Shown: piece after piece, positions 59,480 to 64,000 of the stretch
Numbering within the stretch: the first letter of the stretch is position 1
Layout of the letters: the number at the start of each line of letters is the position of its first letter
The notes under the pieces: generated by a model
Told to the model about the DNA's origin: nothing
Database searches by the model: none
The model's input: the letters and a program-made list of their open reading frames with translations, nothing else
Assembly: GCF_014193515.1 (NCBI RefSeq)
Contig: NZ_BLXX01000002.1
Coordinates: forward strand, 1-64,000
Length of the DNA stretch: 64,000 nucleotides
From: Geomonas silvestris
GTDB taxonomy: Bacteria > Desulfobacterota > Desulfuromonadia > Geobacterales > Geobacteraceae
Direction of reading: 5' to 3'
Translations under genes and position numbers: made by a program

Positions 59480-61207
59480 TCATTTCCTCTTCCGCTTGTC
59501 CTTCACCCAGCTGAGCAGTTCCGGCAACTCCATGGTATTCAGCACGTCCCCCTTCTCGAGCCAGCCGCGCTGGGCCACCGAGATGCCGTAGGGGAAGCTG
59601 TCGAACTGGCTCACGCTGTGCAGATCGGTGCTGATGGCGAGCTTCACCCCCAGCTCCTTCCCCCGTTTCACCGCCAGGTCGTTCAGGTCCAGACGCATCG
59701 GGTAGCAGTTGATCTCGAGCGCAGTCCCGGTGTCGGCGGCCGCCCGCAGCACCGCCTCGAGGTCGAGCGGATACGCCTCGCGCTCCCCGATGACCCGGCC
59801 GGTGGGGTGGGCGATAATCGAGACGAAAGGGTTCTGCATGGCCGCAATGAGCCGCGCGGTGAGCTGTTCGCGGGTCTGGGTGAAGCCGGAGTGGATCGCC
59901 GCCACCACGATGTCGAGCCGCTTCAGGACCTCGTCGGGGAAATCGAGGCTCCCGTCGAGGGCGATGTCCATCTCGGTGCTGCGCAGCACCCGGAAGTCGG
60001 TGAGCTCGCGGTTCAGCGCCGCGATCTCCTCCCCTTGCTCCATGAGCCGCTCGAGGCTGAGCCCACGGGCGACACCGAGCGACTTGGAGTGATCGGTGAG
60101 GGCCAGGTAGCTTAGGCCGTGCGCCCTCGCGGCATCGACCAGGTCGGCGAGCTGATGGCCGCCGTCGCTCCACTTGGAGTGCACGTGCAAATCTCCGCGC
60201 AGATCGCCAAGCTGCACGAGCGTAGGCAAGTTCCCCGCGAGTGCCGCCTCGATCTCGCCGCGGTCCTCGCGCAGCTCGGGCACGATGTAGGGGAGCTCCA
60301 AGAGCCGGTACACCTCCTCTTCCTCGCCCCCGCCCAGCCGCTCGTCGTCCTCGACCCGGAAGATCCCGTACTCGTTCAGCTTCAGGCCGCGCTTCACCGC
60401 CATCTCCCTCAGGCGCACGTTGTGGTCCTTGCTTCCGGTGAGATAGGCGAGCGCCGCGCCGAAGGAGTCCGGCTCCACCACGCGCAGGTCCACCTGCACC
60501 CCGGGCCTGATGACGATGCTGGAACGGGTCACCCCGTGCATGGTCACCGCCTCCACCTGCGGCAGGCTCACGAAGGCCGCCATGACGCTTTTCGGGTCGG
60601 GGGAGGTCGCCACCAGGTCGATGTCCTTGATGCTCTCCCTGCGGCGCCTGATGCTCCCGGCGACCTCGATGCGGCCCACGGGGGCCCGCTCCTTGAGCGC
60701 CGCCACCAGGTCCCAGGCCGCCGGCAGCATGCGCCCCAAAGGCTGCCGCTCGCGCCCCCGCTTCACCGCGGCTATTCCCTTGAGGATGTTCTCCTCGGTC
60801 TTCTCCTGGATGCCGCGGATCCCTGCCAGCCGGTGCTCGACAGCCGCGAGTTCCAGCTCCTCCAGGCTCGCCACCCCCAGTTGCTGGTAGATCGCCTTGG
60901 CGGTCTTGGGGCCCAGCCCCGGCACCGCCATGAGCGCGAAGACCCCGGCCGGCACCAGCTGCTTCATCTGCTCGTAGAGCTCCATGTTACCCGTCGCCAG
61001 GTACTCCTCGATGCGCGCCGCGAGGTCCGCCCCGATCCCCGGGATCTCGCGCAGCTCCTTGTGGGAGAACTCGGCCAGGTCCCGGCTCAGCCCTTCCAGG
61101 TTCAAGGCGGCCCTGCGGTAGGCCCTTATCTTGAAGGGGTTCTCTTCCTTTATCTCCATGATGTCTGCCATCTCGCCGAAAATCCTGGCAATCTCCCTGT
61201 TCTTCAT
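59480..61207 (-). CDS. polX: DNA polymerase X family protein with PHP nuclease domain
   Basis: 575 residues. Helix-hairpin-helix regions (REIPGIGADLAARIEEYL; VPGLGPKTAKAI) are followed by the polymerase-beta-type palm (AGSIRRRRESIKDIDLV, with the DxD) and a C-terminal PHP domain (DLRGDLHVHSKWSDG; TDHSKSLGVARG; STDLHSV). Bacterial PolX repairs gaps and removes 3' ends. The start at 61207 has GGGAGG before it. Length agrees with the family. Confidence 0.92.
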   Translation of the reverse strand: MKNREIARIFGEMADIMEIKEENPFKIRAYRRAALNLEGLSRDLAEFSHKELREIPGIGADLAARIEEYLATGNMELYEQMKQLVPAGVFALMAVPGLGPKTAKAIYQQLGVASLEELELAAVEHRLAGIRGIQEKTEENILKGIAAVKRGRERQPLGRMLPAAWDLVAALKERAPVGRIEVAGSIRRRRESIKDIDLVATSPDPKSVMAAFVSLPQVEAVTMHGVTRSSIVIRPGVQVDLRVVEPDSFGAALAYLTGSKDHNVRLREMAVKRGLKLNEYGIFRVEDDERLGGGEEEEVYRLLELPYIVPELREDRGEIEAALAGNLPTLVQLGDLRGDLHVHSKWSDGGHQLADLVDAARAHGLSYLALTDHSKSLGVARGLSLERLMEQGEEIAALNRELTDFRVLRSTEMDIALDGSLDFPDEVLKRLDIVVAAIHSGFTQTREQLTARLIAAMQNPFVSIIAHPTGRVIGEREAYPLDLEAVLRAAADTGTALEINCYPMRLDLNDLAVKRGKELGVKLAISTDLHSVSQFDSFPYGISVAQRGWLEKGDVLNTMELPELLSWVKDKRKRK

Positions 61208-61454
61208 GGTCGCCTCCCGCCGCTCCGTGGCCTCCGGTCTCACCCCAGTATAGCAATTTTCACCGGGGTTCCGGTACCTTCCCAACCTGTCGCACAGTCA
61301 CCAGACCCAGAAAATGCTGTGTTCCGGAGGCAAAAGAAGGTATAAGGGGAACTCGTCTCTTCTTCACTAAAGTTCCCGACAGCTTAGCCCGATGAGGTCT
61401 ACTGGCAGCCGTCTCCCCGGTTGTACTATCAAGGAAGGTCGGTCAAGGCGAGTC

Positions 61455-61835
61455 ATGAACGAACAACGGAAGTTCCACCGGGTGCGCATGACAGAGACCT
61501 GCTCTCTTAGCTACCAGAGCACCCTCTATCATGGCCAGCTTGACAACATCTCTCTTAACGGCGCGGTGGTGAGCTTCACCGAACCCGTCAGTGTCCCGGT
61601 GGGCGCCATCTGCCTCTTGACCGTCTACCTCAAGGAGACCGCGCCGCTCAGGCTCAACATCGAGGTGATCCACAGCAACAACGCCATGATCGGCATGCGC
61701 TTCGTCCCCCTGGACGAGGCCGGCCAGCACCAGCTGGTGGACCTGGTGCAGCGCTTCAGCACCGAGCCCGAGAAGCTCGCCTCGGAACTCGACATCCTCA
61801 AGTGGCAGATCGCCAACTACCTGCGCGCCTCCTGA
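61455..61835 (+). CDS. PilZ-domain protein
   Basis: 126 residues, essentially one PilZ domain. The RKFHRV arginine motif and DNISLNGAVV (the D/N-x-S-x-x-G pattern) mark c-di-GMP binding; it is followed by a small C-terminal helical part. No other domain is fused. The ATG at 61455 follows an AAGG-like site; an earlier ATG 21 codons upstream lacks one. The partner is unknown. Confidence 0.8.
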   Translation: MNEQRKFHRVRMTETCSLSYQSTLYHGQLDNISLNGAVVSFTEPVSVPVGAICLLTVYLKETAPLRLNIEVIHSNNAMIGMRFVPLDEAGQHQLVDLVQRFSTEPEKLASELDILKWQIANYLRAS

Positions 61836-61847
61836 CCGGGGACCGGT

Positions 61848-61880
61848 CGGGGACTGGCTCCGCAGGTGCTTGTCCCCTTT
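61848..61880. repeat. Dispersed repeat, family B
   Basis: GGGGACTGGCTCCGCAGGTG, then CTTGTCCCC. It forms an imperfect hairpin like those at 24240 and 41624. Confidence 0.6.
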
Positions 61881-61993
61881 CCCTGTGCTGTCCGCTTTTC
61901 CCTGTGGATAACCGGCGGTAAAAACTGTGCAAGAGCTGTCGACGAGATGTGGATCCCGCAGGAAGGGGCCGTCCTAAAACCGTCAGCCGCAAT

Positions 61994-62040
61994 AAAAAAG
62001 GGTCGTGTCCCGCCTGCTCGGCGGTGACACGACCTTTTCT
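61994..62040. terminator. Bidirectional terminator
   Basis: AAAAAAGGGTCGTGTC, loop with CCGCC/GGCGG inner stem, then GACACGACCTTTTCT. It stands between the convergent PilZ and msrA genes. Confidence 0.75.
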
Positions 62041-62059
62041 GTTGATAACTCCCCTAAAC

Positions 62060-62689
62060 CTAGTGCCCGGCCTGCTCCCCCCAGAGCTCTTTCAGCCGGT
62101 GATCCCGCCCGCAGCTGGTACGGTAGTAACGGTAGCGCAGCGGGTTTTTCTTGTAGTAGTGCTGGTGGTACTCCTCGGCCGGATAGAAGGTGCTTGCCGG
62201 CACGATCTCGGTCTGTATCGCTCCCGGCAGGCGCCGGCTCTGCTCCAGGGCCTCCTTGGACTGGAGCGCCAGGCGCCGCTGCTCCTCGTTGTGGTAGAAG
62301 ATGGCGGTCCGGTACTGGTGCCCCACGTCGCAGAACTGGCGGTCCTTCACGGTGGGGTCCACGTTGTGCCAGTAGCGCTCCAAGAGCTTCTTATAGCCGA
62401 TCCGCGACGGGTCGTAGAGTACCTGGACCGATTCGGCGTGCCCGGTCCCTCCCGCCGAGACCTCCTCGTAGGTCGGGTTCTTCTTCTGCCCCCCCGTGTA
62501 GCCGGAGGTCACCGAAACCACCCCCGGGAGCTCGTCGAACGGGTGTTCCATGCACCAGAAGCACCCGCCGGCGAAGGTTGCCAACTGCAGGAGGGAAGCG
62601 GGCCCCTGCTTCCCACCTGCAGCGGCGCCGGCCGGCTGGACGGTGCACAGGCTCGCCAGGATGACCCCCAGCAGTGCGATCGTTTTCAT
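62060..62689 (-). CDS. msrA: Periplasmic peptide-methionine (S)-S-oxide reductase
   Basis: 209 residues with a signal peptide (about MKTIALLGVILASLCTVQPAGA). The family motif GGCFWCME carries catalytic C43 and C46. The pattern SGYTGG and the GTGHAESVQV stretch follow. It repairs the S form of oxidised methionine in periplasmic proteins. It lies 52 bases downstream of msrB on the same strand. Confidence 0.92.
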   Translation of the reverse strand: MKTIALLGVILASLCTVQPAGAAAGGKQGPASLLQLATFAGGCFWCMEHPFDELPGVVSVTSGYTGGQKKNPTYEEVSAGGTGHAESVQVLYDPSRIGYKKLLERYWHNVDPTVKDRQFCDVGHQYRTAIFYHNEEQRRLALQSKEALEQSRRLPGAIQTEIVPASTFYPAEEYHQHYYKKNPLRYRYYRTSCGRDHRLKELWGEQAGH

Positions 62690-62741
62690 GTTTCCCCCTC
62701 GGCAGGTCCTCCTGCCCCGGGTCTCTAAACCTCCCGCGCCG

Positions 62742-63290
62742 CTACTTCGCCGTCGGCACGAAGCTGAGCGCCGCCGAGTTCATGCAGTAGCGCAGCCCGG
62801 TCGGTTTGGGCCCGTCGTCGAACACGTGGCCCAGGTGACCGCCGCAACGCCGGCAGAGCACCTCGGTCCTGGTCGAAAAGAAGCTGCGATCGGTCTCGGT
62901 CTTGACGTTCTCCGGGGCGATCGGTCTGGTAAAGCTGGGCCAGCCGGTGCCGGATTCGAACTTGTCCTCGGAGCGGTACAGGTCAAGGCCGCACCCGGCG
63001 CAGCGGTAGACGCCGTGTTCGTGGTTGTTCACGTACTTGTTGCTGAAAGGACGCTCCGTCCCCTTCTCACGCAGCACGTGGTACTGCTCGGGGGAAAGTA
63101 TCTTCTTCCATTCTTCCTTCGTTTTTACCACCTCGTCACTCATGACGTAGCTTCCTTTTTCTGCCGAGTAGACTCTGATCCGCGCCGCGGCGTCGGCGCT
63201 GCTGGTCATGAGGGCGCCGTTTTCTGAAACAAGAACCAGCGCGGTAATGCCCAGCAACAGCAGCCCGCTTAAAAGTCCCACGTATCTCAT
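62742..63290 (-). CDS. msrB: Periplasmic peptide-methionine (R)-S-oxide reductase
   Basis: 182 residues. An N-terminal hydrophobic segment (VGLLSGLLLLGITALVLV) looks like a signal or anchor. The zinc-site pairs CAGC and CRRC and catalytic C169 in RYCMNSAAL are present. It repairs the R form of methionine sulphoxide; with msrA it makes a full periplasmic system. AAGGAGG precedes the ATG at 63290; the open frame continues another 77 codons upstream without a site. Confidence 0.92.
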   Translation of the reverse strand: MRYVGLLSGLLLLGITALVLVSENGALMTSSADAAARIRVYSAEKGSYVMSDEVVKTKEEWKKILSPEQYHVLREKGTERPFSNKYVNNHEHGVYRCAGCGLDLYRSEDKFESGTGWPSFTRPIAPENVKTETDRSFFSTRTEVLCRRCGGHLGHVFDDGPKPTGLRYCMNSAALSFVPTAK

Positions 63291-63631
63291 GACCCGCCTC
63301 CTTTGTTCTGCCGGCTGATTCCAGCAGCGGGTAGCACATGCAGGTACAAGAATATCACACCGGCCTAAAATCTTCACGGCCCTGTCAGGCACCGCGGGGA
63401 GCCCTGCAACTGAGTGTTTCGCTCTCAGCAATCGAGGGATGGCTAACGCGTTCACCGGCACACCTTGAACCACGGCGGCACCCGACTCGATTCGGTCGCA
63501 CCTTCCCTGCTGACAGAGCAAATATCGTGTAGATGCTTGTGCACGCCCGGCGGATGGTTATAATGCTTTAATCTTTGTCAGTATCGCCAACCAGCTAACC
63601 GTGCCGAGCCGCGCAGCAAAGAGGTGGCCCC
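63291..63631. other. Intergenic region between divergent genes
   Basis: No gene. It holds the putative promoter at 63537-63564. The rest is unremarkable in sequence. Confidence 0.55.
63537..63564 (+). promoter_or_regulatory. Putative promoter with perfect -10
   Basis: TATAAT at 63559-63564, with a weak TTGTGC -35 at 63537-63542, spacer 16. It lies 68 bases upstream of the GTG at 63632. Confidence 0.45.
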
Positions 63632-64000
63632 GTGAGTTCCCTGACGCAACTCCTCGTTTTCCTGGCCGGGCTCGTCATCGGCCTGGCACTTCTCCCCGCC
63701 CTGCGGCACGCCCTGAAGCGCGCGCGGTGGCCGCAGTTGCACGAGGCCCTCGAGCGCCTCTTCCCGGTCGCCCAGCTGGGGACGGTACCCCCCTTCGCCA
63801 AGAAGGAAGCGGTTGCCGAGCTCCTCCCCCCTCCCGACCCCGCCAGCCACCCGGTGGACCCGCGCGAGCAGCAGATCAACGACTCGGCACAGGCGGTGCG
63901 CAGCATCCTGCTCATCCTGACCGCGGTCATCGAGCGGACCGAGCAGGCGGCCAGCGAGTCATCCCTGGCGCTCAAAAAGCTGAGGGAGAGCTTCGAACGG
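63632..64000 (+). CDS. N-terminal part of a membrane-anchored protein, truncated by the window end
   Basis: The frame opens with GTG at 63632, preceded by GAGGTGG, and runs to the window end without a stop (123 codons). It begins VSSLTQLLVFLAGLVIGL: one N-terminal membrane helix, then a basic/Pro-rich part and a long helix (SAQAVRSILLILTAVIERTEQ, then ESSLALKKLRESFER at the end). This is compatible with a signalling protein (for example a GGDEF protein) but the diagnostic domain is outside the window, so I make no functional call. Confidence 0.6.
   Translation, partial: MSSLTQLLVFLAGLVIGLALLPALRHALKRARWPQLHEALERLFPVAQLGTVPPFAKKEAVAELLPPPDPASHPVDPREQQINDSAQAVRSILLILTAVIERTEQAASESSLALKKLRESFER

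Noticed and set aside
61900..62050. TGTGGATAA and TGTTGATAA (DnaA-box type) beside the PilZ gene
   Set aside because: One consensus box and one variant are expected by chance in this length and no origin features accompany them.

Overview
The window looks like a chromosome segment of a GC-rich, Gram-negative bacterium of the Geobacter/Geomonas group (Desulfuromonadia, Geobacterales). This is inferred from gene content, not from a marker gene: many PAS, receiver and NtrC signalling proteins, a histidine kinase and a CopD protein with c-type haem motifs, MshEN/CheX, CheY and PilZ proteins, a split transketolase, DUF362 ferredoxin-like and siroheme reductase proteins, periplasmic Msr enzymes, and several families of short GC-rich intergenic repeats. 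Outer-membrane efflux proteins and lipoproteins fit a diderm cell.

Layout. (a) 1-5 kb is an accessory patch, more AT-rich than the rest, with all genes on the minus strand: a DUF4431 protein, a stand-alone DnaB C-terminal helicase domain, a REP-like palindrome abutting a frameshifted gene remnant, a coiled-coil membrane protein, a small secreted Ada-like zinc protein and a lipoprotein. (b) 5-7.8 kb holds a dipeptide-epimerase-like enolase and an orphan PstS-like binding protein behind a long non-coding leader that can fold. (c) 8-11.8 kb is a compact type VI secretion cargo cassette: PAAR tip, DUF4123 adaptor, small unknown protein, Tle1-like DUF2235 lipase and DUF2931 putative immunity protein, with no VgrG or sheath genes nearby. 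(d) 12-14 kb has an orphan response regulator and the azlC/azlD exporter pair. (e) 14.2-21.4 kb is a six-gene minus-strand metal-efflux operon: small His/Asp/Cys-rich periplasmic protein, TolC-like channel, adaptor with a His-rich linker, HME-type RND pump, PII-like regulator and lipoprotein.

(f) 21.5-31.6 kb is mostly housekeeping and signalling: an HtrA-like protease, a TPR protein, a MshEN-CheX protein with its CheY, peptide deformylase, a 995-residue hybrid kinase and a double-receiver protein. (g) 31.7-44.4 kb: DUF362 iron-sulphur protein; an NtrC regulator and a membrane histidine kinase downstream of a pseudopilin and the two transketolase halves; methionine synthase; GerMN protein; glutamate racemase; DUF554 protein. 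(h) 44.6-48.1 kb is a complete pyruvate carboxylase, followed by a convergent tRNA-Lys. (i) 48.8-53.9 kb holds rhodanese and YceI proteins, a siroheme nitrite/sulphite reductase, a periplasmic alpha/beta hydrolase and a cytochrome-CopD-cytochrome b5 fusion. (j) 54-64 kb: aminopeptidase N, AEC transporter, CorA, EVE protein, PolX, PilZ protein, periplasmic MsrB-MsrA, and a gene truncated by the window end.

The most interesting parts are the PII-linked metal RND operon, the orphan T6SS cassette, the histidine kinase whose first membrane helix is missed if only ATG/GTG/TTG starts are allowed, the c-haem/CopD/b5 fusion, and the palindrome-interrupted gene remnant. Start sites were chosen mainly from Shine-Dalgarno spacing and signal peptides. 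All family names come from reading the translations, with no database search.
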